Under the pieces are notes generated by a model that saw only the letters and a list, made by a program, of their open reading frames with translations, was not told where the DNA came from and made no database searches. A program made the position numbers and the translations under genes. From the NCBI GenBank assembly GCA_032622095.1, contig CP136062.1, positions 202,831,959 to 202,895,958 on the forward strand: 64,000 nt of DNA. Direction: 5' to 3'. The stretch is from Siphonodentalium dalli (lineage: Eukaryota > Mollusca > Scaphopoda > Gadilida > Siphonodentaliidae). Shown here one piece after another: positions 22,291-34,049 of the stretch. Position 1 is the first letter of the stretch; the number at the start of each line of letters is the position of its first letter.

Positions 22291-22849
22291 TCTCATATAT
22301 ATTTTGAAGACCTCCGTCTGTCTGTCTGTCTGTATGTTTGTATGTATGTTTGTCATTAATACAAATCTACGATTCTCGACCGATCGGGACGAAACTTGGT
22401 GCGTGTGTGTAGTTTTACCAGGCGGTGGACGTTGTCGTATTGGCGAGCCCGTGCGGCGCCCGCTTCGTGCATGCGCAGACGAGATCTCGGAAACGGGTAG
22501 AGCTATCGACTTGAAATTTGCTATGTGAATGTATCTTGCCCCGGATACGAATTTTATCGGGTCGCCGAGCCCGTGCGACGCCAGCTTCGCGCATGCGCAG
22601 ACGAGATCTCGGAAACGGGTGGAGCTATCGACTTGAAATTTGGTATGTGAATGTATCTTGCCCCGGATACGAATGTTATCGGGTCGCCGAGCCCGTGCGA
22701 CGCCAGCTTCGCGCATGCGCAGACCAGATCTCGAGCTATCGACTTGAAATTTGGTTTTTGAATAGCCCGGACAACGTCGGGCTGGGTAGAGCTATCGACT
22801 TGAAATTTGGTTTTTGAATAGCCCGGACAACGTCGGGCTCATCGGCTAG
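22291..22849 (+). mobile_element. Helitron-like element 1 (non-autonomous)
   Basis: It starts TCTCATATATATTTTG after an A and ends CTAG at 22846-22849, 7 nt after the hairpin GCCCGGACAACGTCGGGC (22821-22838). A CTGTCTG tract lies near the 5' end. Inside are three units of a 122-bp repeat (starting 22445, 22567, 22689). The 3'-end segment with its hairpin is duplicated (22764-22781 and 22821-22838). 5' TC, 3' hairpin plus CTAG, and A/T flanks fit Helitrons. No Rep/helicase is encoded; the minus-strand 166-codon frame is a repeat artefact. Confidence 0.7.
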
Positions 22850-23453
22850 TCTATTATATATTTTGGAAGATCTGTCTGTGTGTCTGTCTGTCTGTGTGTT
22901 CGCGATGGACTCGAAAACGGCCGATCCGATTTCGATGAAACTTGGTATGTGGGGGTATTTTCGGCCGAGAACTGACATGGGCCTATTAATTTGTCCGTGC
23001 GACGTGACATTGACCTTGAAATCGGGTAATTTCAAGGTCAAACGCCAGAATATCTCGGGATTTAGATGAAACTTGGTATGTGGGGGTATTTTCGGCCGAG
23101 GGCTGACATGAGCATATTAATGTGCCTGTGCGACGTGACCTTGAAATCTGGTAACTTCAAGGTCAAATCGCCAATTTTGATGGGATTTCGACGAAATTTG
23201 ATACGTGGGGTTACTTTTGTCCACTGATTGTTTTGGACGGATCCAATCGTGACCCCGACCAGACCTTGACCTTCAAAATGATCAATTCAAGGTCAAATCG
23301 GGTAAAACCGGATGGATTTCGACGGGCACGTTTGTCGGGTACTTTTGTCCGGGCAGTGTTTCTGGACTGGTCAAATCGTGACCCCACTTGACCTTGACCT
23401 TCAAAATGGACAATTCAAGGTCAAAGCCCGGACGAAGTCGGGTCACCTTCTAG
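22850..23453 (+). mobile_element. Helitron-like element 2 (non-autonomous)
   Basis: It begins TCTATTATATATTTTGGAAG directly after the CTAG of element 1 and ends CTAG at 23450-23453. The hairpin CCCGGACGAAGTCGGG is at 23427-23442. Inside are a CTGTCTG tract, repeats of 'gatgaaacttggtatgtggg' and several GACCTTGACC/GGTCAAGGTC pairs. 604 bp, non-coding. Confidence 0.75.
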
Positions 23454-24196
23454 TCTATTATATATTTTTGGAAGATCTGTCTGTGTGTCTGTCTGTTTGT
23501 GTGTCTGTGTGTTCGCGATGAACTCGAAAACGACCGAGCCGATTTCGATGAAACTTGGTATGTGGGGGTATTTTCGGCCGGGAACGGACATAGGCCTATT
23601 AATTTGTCCGTGCGACGTGACCTTGATCTTGAAATCGGGTAATTCCAAGGTCAAACGCCCGAATATCTCGGGATTTAGATGAAACTTGGTATGTGGGGAT
23701 ACTTTCGGCCGAGGGGTGACATGAGCCTATTAATTTGCCTGTGCCACGTGACCTTGACCTTGAAATAGGGTCATTTCAAGGTCAAACGCCCGTATATCAC
23801 GGGATTTCGATGAAACTTGGTATTTGGGGTTATTTTCGGCCGGGGAGTGGCATAGGCTCATTAATTTGCCCGTGCGACTTGACCTTGAAATCGGGTCAAT
23901 TCAAGGTCAAATCGCCAATTTTGATTTGATTTCGACGAAATTTGATACATGGGGTTACTTTTGTCCACTGAGTGTTTTGGACGGGTCAAATCGTGACCCC
24001 GACCTCACCTTGATCTTCTAAATGATCAATTCAAGGTCAAATCGGGTAAAACCGGATGAATTTCGACGGGCACATTTGTCGGGTACTTTTGTCCGTGCAG
24101 TATTTTGGACTGATCAAATCGTGACCCCATTTGACCTTGACCTTTAAAATGGACAATTCAAGGTCAAAGCCCGGACGAAGTCGGGTCACCTTCTAG
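23454..24196 (+). mobile_element. Helitron-like element 3 (non-autonomous)
   Basis: It begins TCTATTATATATTTTTGG directly after the CTAG of element 2. The hairpin CCCGGACGAAGTCGGG is at 24170-24185 and it ends CTAG at 24193-24196, followed by a TA microsatellite. Internal 'gatgaaacttggtatgtggg' units are more numerous than in element 2, accounting for the longer 743 bp. Confidence 0.75.
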
Positions 24197-24549
24197 TATA
24201 TATATATATATATGTTATTCGACCATTTCTGAAGAGTCAAATACAGACAAGAGAGAGCGAGAGGTTGTTTACTCCTCCATATCGATGAAGATGATAGCTA
24301 TATACATATATAGTTGTGGAAATTTTTACACAAGAGAGAAAAAAACACATATATAATACAAAGAATGAAAACAAATACCACAAACAGTCCATGCACAAAC
24401 AATGATATTGGGGCAACAAAGAGACACAAAACATAAAAATAGACACACACAGAGAAGCAACATGACCACACAAATCCGTACATACGTGCGCACGAATGCA
24501 TGTTCATATATAGTTTACAAACAACTGATTATTTTCCATAGGCAACAGT
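24197..24549. other. AT-rich spacer
   Basis: A short TA microsatellite (24197-24213), then AC-rich sequence without a supported gene. Confidence 0.35.
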
Positions 24550-24653
24550 GTTAGGGTGCGTCCATACTCGGACAAGTTAGGGTGCGTCCATACTCGGACA
24601 AGTTAGGGTGCGTCCATACTCGGACAAGTTAGGGTGCGTCCATACTCGGACAA
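24550..24653. repeat. four perfect copies of a 26-bp minisatellite
   Basis: The unit starts GTTAGGGTGCGTCC and ends ATACTCGGACAA, repeated at 24550, 24576, 24602 and 24628 without differences. It contains the telomere-like TTAGGG by chance or descent. Confidence 0.95.
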
Positions 24654-25042
24654 GTTGCAAAGAATGTTTTTGCAGGCATTTTCTTATAGAAAACCCTATG
24701 GTGTCAGAATATGAACGGCAACATGCATAAAAAATGTATATTTACCAAATATTAACAACATGAGAAGTAAAATCTATTAGTCCAGGAGATATTGGTCGAC
24801 CTCTGCACCCCCCCCCCCCCCACAGGACTCAACTTCACCCAACTAATTTTCTTTCTTAATGTCTCCTCTAAATTTGTTCGGTTGTTAACAAGAATAAAAA
24901 GTGGCCGCAGAGACTCCAGACAAGATGGCGTCCAGATGATATCACATGCGGTCTTGTTTTCCGCTAGATTCGTTATGCTAATATACAACCCTTACAAATT
25001 AGCCAAACATCCGACACCAGAATCCAATATGGCGGCCAAGAT

Positions 25043-28000
25043 GGCCGCCGAAATGTGAAAATATGCTATTTTTCTGATATTTCACCACCTTTCGTTTGTC
25101 TCTGTAGGAAAATATTGGCATCTTGGCGTGATGTTATACATTTATCGTATATCAGAGTCATTTGCGAACACATGGGGACCATAATATACCTTCATTGTGG
25201 AATATTTTTGTCCGATATCCAAATGCCGGTATAATAGGTCAAAGCCGAATCGACGTTAATAATGCGATGTAATGTTTCGAATCAATGAATGTTATTGCTA
25301 TCATAACAAAACCCATGCACATATATGTGTAGGAGATACTCGAGTTAGGATTCCTATTATATCTAAGTTGAGGAATATTCACCCAAATCCAATATGGCGG
25401 CCAAAATGGCCACCAGAAATAGAAAAATCGCCGAAAATCACTGATTTTAACATCAGTGAGCATTATTGTCATGACAACTCCACACTTGCTTACTATTGTG
25501 AGTTGGGAACACTTAGGCGAAGAACTTTACTTGTACTATATCCAAATAAAAGTCCCATGAATCCAAAATGGCGCCCACAATGGCGGATAGATTTTGAAAA
25601 ATCACCGAAATTCCCTCATATTCACATCATTGGGCATTATTGCCGAGACAACTCCACCCATGCTTACAGTTAAGTTGGAAATACTGAGGTGAAGTAATCA
25701 CCTTACATCTCATGCAAGAAATGGTTTTCCAAATCGAAGTTGGCGGCCAAAATGGCGACCGAAATTTGAAAACACGCCTACATTCCTTTACTTTCTTACG
25801 ATGGGCGTTATTGTTTCGCGATTTCTACCCAACATTACATGTTGATATGGAATATTGATATGAAGTATTCATTTGGGTTTGGCAATTGATACTCAGAGTC
25901 AAGATCGCGGCTAAATTGGCGACCAGAAATTGAAAAGAAATCGATATTTTCACATACTAATTTCAACTTTTTGTTATAATATCTATCAGTTCAACTTAAA
26001 CGTATCAAAACGCATAACATAGCTCGTATCCTTCTGGAAAGATGAAAATCCACAATTAATATCGCTATGTGGCGTTTCAAAACCATTCTCCACTTAGCGC
26101 CGATAATGGCCGTAACGGTATAGGTGCGCCAAATAGTCATATCAGAACAATTACCTGATAACATATTCTGATTTGCCACGTCACGTCCATAATTATCTGG
26201 ACCAGCTTCCATTTCTTTGTCTGATAAATCTAGGTTGATCACACCGACAAAGTATTTACCACTTTCTGGGAGAAGGGTCCCTCTAATCATAACGTTTCAA
26301 GCTTACGATTTTAAATATTTGCTAAATATGGGATTTGTGCGTCATTATGAACTAGAAAGCCATATGGTCGATGAGTATACAAGTTTACAGGTCATCTCTG
26401 TGTGTCTGTCTCATACCCATGGGGATAACAACCAGTTAGCTAGTCACTTCTCAAGATGGTTCGTTAACTCACAAACTCAGTGAACGCATTGGCCGCCGAA
26501 ATGTGAAAATATGCTATTTTTCTGATATTTCACCACCTTTCGTTTGTCTCTGTAGGAAAATATTGGCATCTTGGCGTGATGTTATACATTTATCGTATAT
26601 CAGAGTCATTTGCGAACACATGGGGACCATAATATACCTTCATTGTGGAATATTTTTGTCCGATATCCAAATGCCGGTATAATAGGTCAAAGCCGAATCG
26701 ACGTTAATAATGCGATGTAATGTTTCGAATCAATGAATGTTATTGCTATCATAACAAAACCCATGCACATATATGTGTAGGAGATACTCGAGTTAGGATT
26801 CCTATTATATCTAAGTTGAGGAATATTCACCCAAATCCAATATGGCGGGCAAAATGGCCACCAGAAATAGAAAAATCGCCGAAAATCACTGATTTTACCA
26901 TCAGTGAGCATTATTGTCATGACAACTCCACACTTGCTTACTATTGTGAGTTGGGAACACTTAGGCGAAGAACTTTACTTGTACTATATCCAAATAAAAG
27001 TCCCATGAATCCAAAATGGCGCCCACAATGGCGGATAGATTTTGAAAAATCACCGAAATTCCCTCATATTCACATCATTGGGCATTATTGCCGAGACAAC
27101 TCCACCCATGCTTACAGTTAAGTTGGAAATACTGAGGTGAAGTAATCACCTTACATCTCATGCAAGAAATGGTTTTCCAAATCGAAGTTGGCGGCCAAAA
27201 TGGCGACCGAAATTTGAAAACACGCCTACATTCTTTTACTTTCTTACGATGGGCGTTATTGTTTCGCGATTTCTACCCAACATTACATGTTGATATGGAA
27301 TATTGATATGAAGTATTCATTTGGGTTTGGCAATTGATACTCAGAGTCAAGATCGCGGCTAAATTGGCGACCAGAAATTGAAAAGAAATCGATATTTTCA
27401 CATACTAATTTCAACTTTTTGTTATAATATCTATCAGTTCAACTTAAACGTATCAAAACGCATAACATAGCTCGTATCCTTCTGGAAAGATGAAAATCCA
27501 CAATTAATATCGCTATGTGGCGTTTCAAAACCATTCTCCACTTAGCGCCGATAATGGCCGTAACGGTATAGGTGCGCCAAATAGTCATATCAGAACAATT
27601 ACCTGATAACATATTCTGATTTGCCACGTCACGTCCATAATTATCTGGACCAGCTTCCATTTCTTTGTCTGATAAATCTAGGTTGATCACACCGACAAAG
27701 TATTTACCACTTTCTGGGAGAAGGGTCCCTCTAATCATAACGTTTCAAGCTTACGATTTTAAATATTTGCTAAATATGGGATTTGTGCGTCATTATGAAC
27801 TAGAAAGCCATATGGTCGATGAGTATACAAGTTTACAGGTCATCTCTGTGTGTCTGTCTCATACCCATGGGGATAACAACCAGTTAGCTAGTCACTTCTC
27901 AAGATGGTTCGTTAACTCACAAACTCAGTGAACGCATTGGCCGCCGAAATGTGAAAATATGCTATTTTTCTGATATTTCACCACCTTTCGTTTGTCTCTG

Positions 28001-29386
28001 TAGGAAAATATTGGCATCTTGGCGTGATGTTATACATTTATCGTATATCAGAGTCATTTGCGAACACATGGGGACCATAATATACCTTCATTGTGGAATA
28101 TTTTTGTCCGATATCCAAATGCCGGTATAATAGGTCAAAGCCGAATCGACGTTAATAATGCGATGTAATGTTTCGAATCAATGAATGTTATTGCTATCAT
28201 AACAAAACCCATGCACATATATGTGTAGGAGATACTCGAGTTAGGATTCCTATTATATCTAAGTTGAGGAATATTCACCCAAATCCAATATGGCGGGCAA
28301 AATGGCCACCAGAAATAGAAAAATCGCCGAAAATCACTGATTTTAACATCAGTGAGCATTATTGTCATGACAACTCCACACTTGCTTACTATTGTGAGTT
28401 GGGAACACTTAGGCGAAGAACTTTACTTGTACTATATCCAAATAAAAGTCCCATGAATCCAAAATGGCGCCCACAATGGCGGATAGATTTTGAAAAATCA
28501 CCGAAATTCCCTCATATTCACATCATTGGGCATTATTGCCGAGACAACTCCACCCATGCTTACAGTTAAGTTGGAAATACTGAGGTGAAGTAATCACCTT
28601 ACATCTCATGCAAGAAATGGTTTTCCAAATCGAAGTTGGCGGCCAAAATGGCGACCGAAATTTGAAAACACGCCTACATTCCTTTACTTTCTTACGATGG
28701 GCGTTATTGTTTCGCGATTTCTACCCAACATTACATGTTGATATGGAATATTGATATGAAGTATTCATTTGGGTTTGGCAATTGATACTCAGAGTCAAGA
28801 TCGCGGCTAAATTGGCGACCAGAAATTGAAAAGAAATCGATATTTTCACATACTAATTTCAACTTTTTGTTATAATATCTATCAGTTCAACTTAAACGTA
28901 TCAAAACGCATAACATAGCTCGTATCCTTCTGGAAAGATGAAAATCCACAATTAATATCGCTATGTGGCGTTTCAAAACCATTCTCCACTTAGCGCCGAT
29001 AATGGCCGTAACGGTATAGGTGCGCCAAATAGTCATATCAGAACAATTACCTGATAACATATTCTGATTTGCCACGTCACGTCCATAATTATCTGGACCA
29101 GCTTCCATTTCTTTGTCTGATAAATCTAGGTTGATCACACCGACAAAGTATTTACCACTTTCTGGGAGAAGGGTCCCTCTAATCATAACGTTTCAAGCTT
29201 ACGATTTTAAATATTTGCTAAATATGGGATTTGTGCGTCATTATGAACTAGAAAGCCATATGGTCGATGAGTATACAAGTTTACAGGTCATCTCTGTGTG
29301 TCTGTCTCATACCCATGGGGATAACAACCAGTTAGCTAGTCACTTCTCAAGATGGGTCGTTAACTCACAAACTCAGTGAACGCATT
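25043..29386. repeat. 3 x 1448-bp tandem triplication in the FB1 left arm
   Basis: Copies are 25043-26490, 26491-27938 and 27939-29386. They differ at only a few positions (for example 'ggcggcc' in copy 1 but 'ggcgggc' in copies 2 and 3). The two joints read 'acgcattggccgccg', with GG shared, as expected of unequal exchange at short homology. Each copy also holds older, diverged internal repeats about every 170-200 bp with the pattern ATGGCGGCCAAAATGGC then GAAATTTGAAAA. Confidence 0.95.
25991..26290 (-). other. exon-like ORF carried in each 1448-bp copy (also 27439-27738, 28887-29186)
   Basis: The first ~46 codons look protein-like (for example ESGKYFVGVINLDLSDKEME) and could be an exon: an AG precedes 'agggacccttctcc', and GGTAATTG follows '..atgttatcag' as a possible donor. 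A decayed mirror copy in the right arm at about 31010-31135 (+) has lost the frame. The family is not recognised. It may be a captured host exon or transposase debris. Confidence 0.35.
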
Positions 29387-31531
29387 GGCATATGTGGACA
29401 ACTTCGACAGTGTTTCGAAGGTTGTTAACTGTCTCATTCCCTTGGATAGATGTCTACTTGCTAAGGAGAAGACCATAATGTACCGACTACCCGCACTTCT
29501 TGACCATGATCCTAGGCAAACTATGTGACGTACCGCAGTCGTCTCGGTGAATATCTCCCAGCAGAGAAAAACAATACTCGCGGTGCTAATTTGTGGACAT
29601 GCGCCATGATATTGGGAATAAAATGGGCCACGGTATACACCACCCATACACCTGGTGCATGTTTAAGATATAGAATGTCATGCGTGTCTGTTTTTTTTTG
29701 TCTGGTAAGATTGTATTTCACATCCGTTTCGAAGCCGTTCTGATTCAACTTGACCAGACGTACAATTTTGTCTGGATAATACTATGCTAGCCTCTCTCAA
29801 AGCAGTCGAATGGACTAAAGGATACTGTCTTTATAGCATGATGGTATGCGTTTTTTGTTATCCTCTCGCATGGTTAGTATCAGTCAAGAAAATGTCAGGA
29901 ATTGTGGTGCATTTATTTCACTATGTATTTAAAGAACAAATTATAGTCTCGATGGCAATGGCTTTGGACGTTGGGGAACGCGACCTTTATGCTCATGTAG
30001 CTTTATATATAACTTTAGAATATAGTAATAATATGTCTCATGCAGGAAAATGGTCCGAATGGTGATGTTACCAAGAAATCACTTTCAACGTATGTTGAAC
30101 TGAATGCAAGATCTCATCAACGTAACATTCCTCTGGATGTTCTTCGCGTTGAACATTTCACGCTTGTGTTGATGGCATTTGTACTTTCTTGAACCATACC
30201 GACCACCACCAAGCGTGAGTATGACATATCAACCAACTATCAAAGGCATCGTCTTTATGACTACGCCCCAGTCTGGTGGGGCTTATATAGTTGTAGTCAA
30301 TGGTACACGTTTGGTCCAGTTGATTAAGAACGGCTTCCAAACGGATGGGAACATACAATCTTAGCATGCAAGGAAAGCAAAGCCACGCATGAGATCCTGC
30401 CTGAATCTAAAACATACCAAAAGAAGGGGCCGTGCAGGCAATTTCATTTCCACTATCATGACACATTCCCACAACCTAGCACCGCGTGTATTCTTATCAA
30501 CTACTTGGATCTGTTCGGTGAGACGATTGCTGGACACCAACAACAGTGTTCTTATGATCTTGTTCAAGAGTGTGGGTTTATTCTGCATTATTGTCTGCTA
30601 CGCCTTATCAGAAAGGCATCCGTCAAATGTCAGGCTTTCAACAATCGAAGCCATATACAAAAGTTGTCAGTGCATTAGATGAGTATGTGAATAGATGAAC
30701 CATATATTGAGAAGTGGCTGTTCGGGAAGATCACCAGGTGTACATATTGTTATCCATATTAGGTCACCAAAACTGAAAATACGCAGATAGATAGGTTCTT
30801 CTGAAAGCTAGTATACGCATCGACCGAACACCTTTCTAGTTTATCGCACAAGATGACGCTCATATCCCATATGTAACATCTGAATTATATCATAAGCTAT
30901 ACCACGAATTAAGCTCGCCAAGAATAAGGATAAGAATTCACAGCTTTCGAAACAAACATGAGCTGGACACCGGCATATGTATTGTTTGAAACATTCCGAT
31001 TAGTGGGACCCTTCTACAAAGAAGTGTATAAACTGTGTTGTGAGCGAGATAGATTAATCTGACGAAGAGACGGAAACTGGTCCAGATAATGCTGAATGTG
31101 GCAAATCAGAATAAGCTCAGGTACTGTTAATTTGATTCTTGGAAGTCATTATATGACTATTCGGCGCACCTATATACGGTTACGACCAGTATGGGCCCTT
31201 AGTGGAGAATGGATTTTGAAATGTCACATCGCGGTTGTTGGTTTTTATCCTTCCAAAAGGCTACGACTTATGTTGGAACTAATAGATGGCTTATATGATG
31301 TACCGTTTCGTCCATACAGATCGATATTATGACAAAAAGTTGAAATTAGTATGTGATAATATCGACTTATTTTCAATTTCTGGCCGCCAGTTTGGCCGCC
31401 ATCTTGACTGTGGGAGTTTTCCAAGCTCAAATGAATACTTTATATCAATGTTCCATATGAACATGTAATTGTGGGCAGAATTCGCGTAACAATAAATCCC
31501 ATCGTAAGAAATAGACAGACCACAGCGCGCA

Positions 31532-32312
31532 TCTTTTTTTTTTCTTTTTTTTATTTTTTTTATTTTTATTTATAGAAGTTATTTACACTATATACAATGA
31601 TGTCATACAAATATTTATGCAATCAAACACATAATATTGATAATTATAGTGACACCACAGGTGGGGCGCGTGGGGGTTCTTGTACACTCACCATTCACTC
31701 TCCTTGCACACCATACAGTATATCGATCAGTATTTTTAAATAACATAATATTCAAAAAGTAAAACAAATATCTTCGATTGTCAAAATCATATATAGTAAC
31801 ATTTCGGTCTTTGTACACATATATAATTTAAACAAAACATGTGTTGGATTGGTAGCTGGTTCCAGTTTCTTGTATTGAGGGTATCTGGGTTTTGTATCAT
31901 AATTGTTTTGATTGCCTTATTTAGTATGGGTTTAACACTTTTGTCAAAGTTCCCCATTCCTCTTGAAATTTCAACAGCCTATCGCCTCTCAAAGAATTGA
32001 TCTTTTCTATATGAGATCGGCTTACTAATTCGTTCAAGAACGCTTTCAAAGATAACTCATTGGGGTCGAATTTTGTTTTATAAATATAGTACTTTAATAT
32101 AATTAAAATCATGTTTTTTATATTGGCGTTCTTTTCCGACGAAATGCCGAATAATATGTTACATTTTATAAGTTGAATATGTTGGTGTTCATCCAGTGTT
32201 GGACTGTTTTTAAGAAGCGTGATACTATAGGACAGTCACAGAAGATATGGGATATTGATTCTATCATTTGACATCTATTACAGTCACTATCGTTAGTAAT
32301 TTTTTTACTTAA
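31532..32312 (-). mobile_element. LINE 3' fragment with poly(A) tail
   Basis: The plus strand starts with a T-rich tail (31532-31570). Minus-strand coding near 32310-32200 gives DCNRCQMIESISHIFCDCP, the C-x2-C-x8-H-x3-C type end of LINE ORF2. After a frameshift it reads ..NMILIILKYYIYKTKFDP.. to a stop at about 31921. 5'-truncated and inactive. The UTR relatives at 20840 and 22080 belong to the same family. Confidence 0.7.
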
Positions 32313-32429
32313 TCGAGACTCTTATCGAATGAGTTGCGGATGCCGCAATGATATATTTCGCAAGAGTGTAGCTCGAGCGATATATAACTTTGCGCCGTCC
32401 GCAACGAGTTCGATAAAAGATTCGAGATT
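32311..32429. repeat. 119-bp imperfect inverted repeat
   Basis: The left arm starts 'aatcgagactcttatcgaat' and the right arm ends 'ttcgataaaagattcgagat'. Inner parts pair through TTGCGGA/TCCGCAA and ATATAT. MITE-like. Confidence 0.7.
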
Positions 32430-32669
32430 ATGATGCAAGTTGTGTTCTGTATTTATTCTACACCGTTCAGTCAGATAAGCTCAATACATGAATGTCACTT
32501 TCACTGTTAATATAGCTACCTTTATTGTGATTTAGGTCTGACAAATAACCAGTAATTATGGGGGGATCACCGGAAGCGGATGATCGACGTAATGTACGTC
32601 ATCTTTCTTGGCGACAACGTCAACAAGAATAGTTCCGGCTTGTATTGCACTAGAGGTATACACTAATTA

Positions 32670-32837
32670 GGGGATAACAGTGTGGTGTTTTGTGATTTCG
32701 GAAAGGTACATGGCGAATATACTGTGGCAAATTTAGTTAATGGGCGACGGCGGAGCCGGAGCCCATTAACGGGTATTTGCCACAGTATATTCGCCATGTA
32801 CCTTTCCGAAATCACAAAACACCACACTGTTATCCCC
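32670..32837. repeat. 168-bp near-perfect hairpin
   Basis: Arms 32670-32732 and 32775-32837 are exact reverse complements over 63 bp (outer end GGGGATAACAGTGTGGTG). A second 10-bp stem, GTTAATGGGC/GCCCATTAAC, lies inside around a GC-rich loop. So little divergence means recent origin or constraint. Confidence 0.95.
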
Positions 32838-33114
32838 ATTCTAATGCTCTTCGAACTTATAAAACATTATTTAGACAAACAAATGCCTCGTAATTATCAA
32901 CGAAATGTGCGGCCATAGAAAACACTCAGCCAATTCACGACTTTTTATTTTAAATTTAATGCGCTAGATAAAATATAGTCCCTCAATTACCATCGCTCTT
33001 ATCGTTAAAAATGCTGATAAACATGAAACATGTCCACCTCAAATAGAAATAAATATGCACAACAATCAGTTCTTGTATGTACTTGATGTCTGTTTCAGAT
33101 GTTTACCACTTACA

Positions 33115-33377
33115 AATTGCGGTTTCGATATTACCGCGAACTTGAACTTGAAGTTGAATTGAAACAATGGCAAATTGTTTACTCAATGCTATGTATTTCA
33201 CGCCGTGCATGTCTGTCGCGGTTCATGTCAAGAAATTTGGGGTCAAATGATATCGAGACACGGACATTTGTGGGATATAACGGTGTGGTCTTTTGTACAT
33301 GTATACAGGGCGAATGTACTAACTGTCAATTTTCGAAAAAGCGACGTAGCTGGTTTGTTTATATAGCAACGAGCTAG
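33115..33377 (+). other. unrecognised ORF after a splice-acceptor-like site
   Basis: 'gatgtctgtttcag' precedes an open frame of about 90 codons ending at 33377 with several Cys (CTCIQGECTNC). It lies in the FB1 right arm. It may be chance. Confidence 0.2.
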
Positions 33378-34049
33378 TAACGGAAGTCAGTAGACCTGGC
33401 GCCAACTCTATAATCTACTCCGTAACGTCGCCGGCATGTACTGCGTAAGGGTGACGTCATGGAGTGAAAGGGAACATTGAGCGGGGCTGGATTTGGCATG
33501 GTCGAGATTAGGAATTCAGCTAACGGCAATATTGGCGCGTAGGAATATATAACATTGAAGCGGTGAACCGGACTATACATTGCGACAGGTTATTGAATGA
33601 ATAACCCCCCGCAAATATGTGGTGTTTCCGGGGGTATATTGGCCTAAGTGCATTAGAATATGTATTCAATGGCTGGGATTCCGTTGAATATATGTGAATC
33701 GCGTCAATGGGTGTGAAATAAAGTAAAGGAATGTGAGCTTGTTTTCAAATTTCGGTCGCCATTTTGGTCCCCATCTTCGATTTGGAAAACAATTTCTTGC
33801 ATAAAATGTAAGGTAATTACTTCACAAGACCACATGTTATATCATCTTTACTCTATCGGCGATCAAAGAAACCTTGTGCATATAAAATAAATGGCCGCCA
33901 TGATGGACGCCATCTTGTCTGGAGTCTCTGCGGCCACTTATTTTCTTGTTAACAACCGAAAAAAATAGAGGAGACCTTTAGAAAGAAATTAGTGGGGTGA
34001 AGTTGAGTCCTGGTGGGGGTGCAGAGGTCGACCAATATCTCCTGGACTA

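Larger units (their letters stand above)
24780..34047. mobile_element. FB1: 9.3-kb foldback-type element
   Basis: TIRs: 24780-24934 and 33904-34047 (reversed), starting GTCCAGGAGATATTGGTCGA. They are about 90% alike by eye and differ mainly in a C run. Both ends are flanked by TA (24778-24779, 34048-34049), a possible 2-bp duplication. Mirror matches continue inward in reversed order: 25690-25776 with 33737-33830, 25990-26200 with 31060-31330, and 29390-29760 with 30240-30690. So the element is a diverged palindrome centred near 30.1 kb. The left arm is enlarged by two extra 1448-bp copies. The right arm was hit by a LINE fragment and two hairpins. No recognisable transposase. The 93-codon frame at 29784-30065 lies at the centre and is unassigned. 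Confidence 0.7.

Noticed and set aside
22216-22716. 166-codon minus ORF
   Set aside because: It is open because of the 122-bp repeat in Helitron-like element 1, and its peptide repeats with that unit.
24550-24653. Telomeric TTAGGG repeat
   Set aside because: TTAGGG occurs once per 26-bp unit and not in tandem, so it is not telomere sequence.
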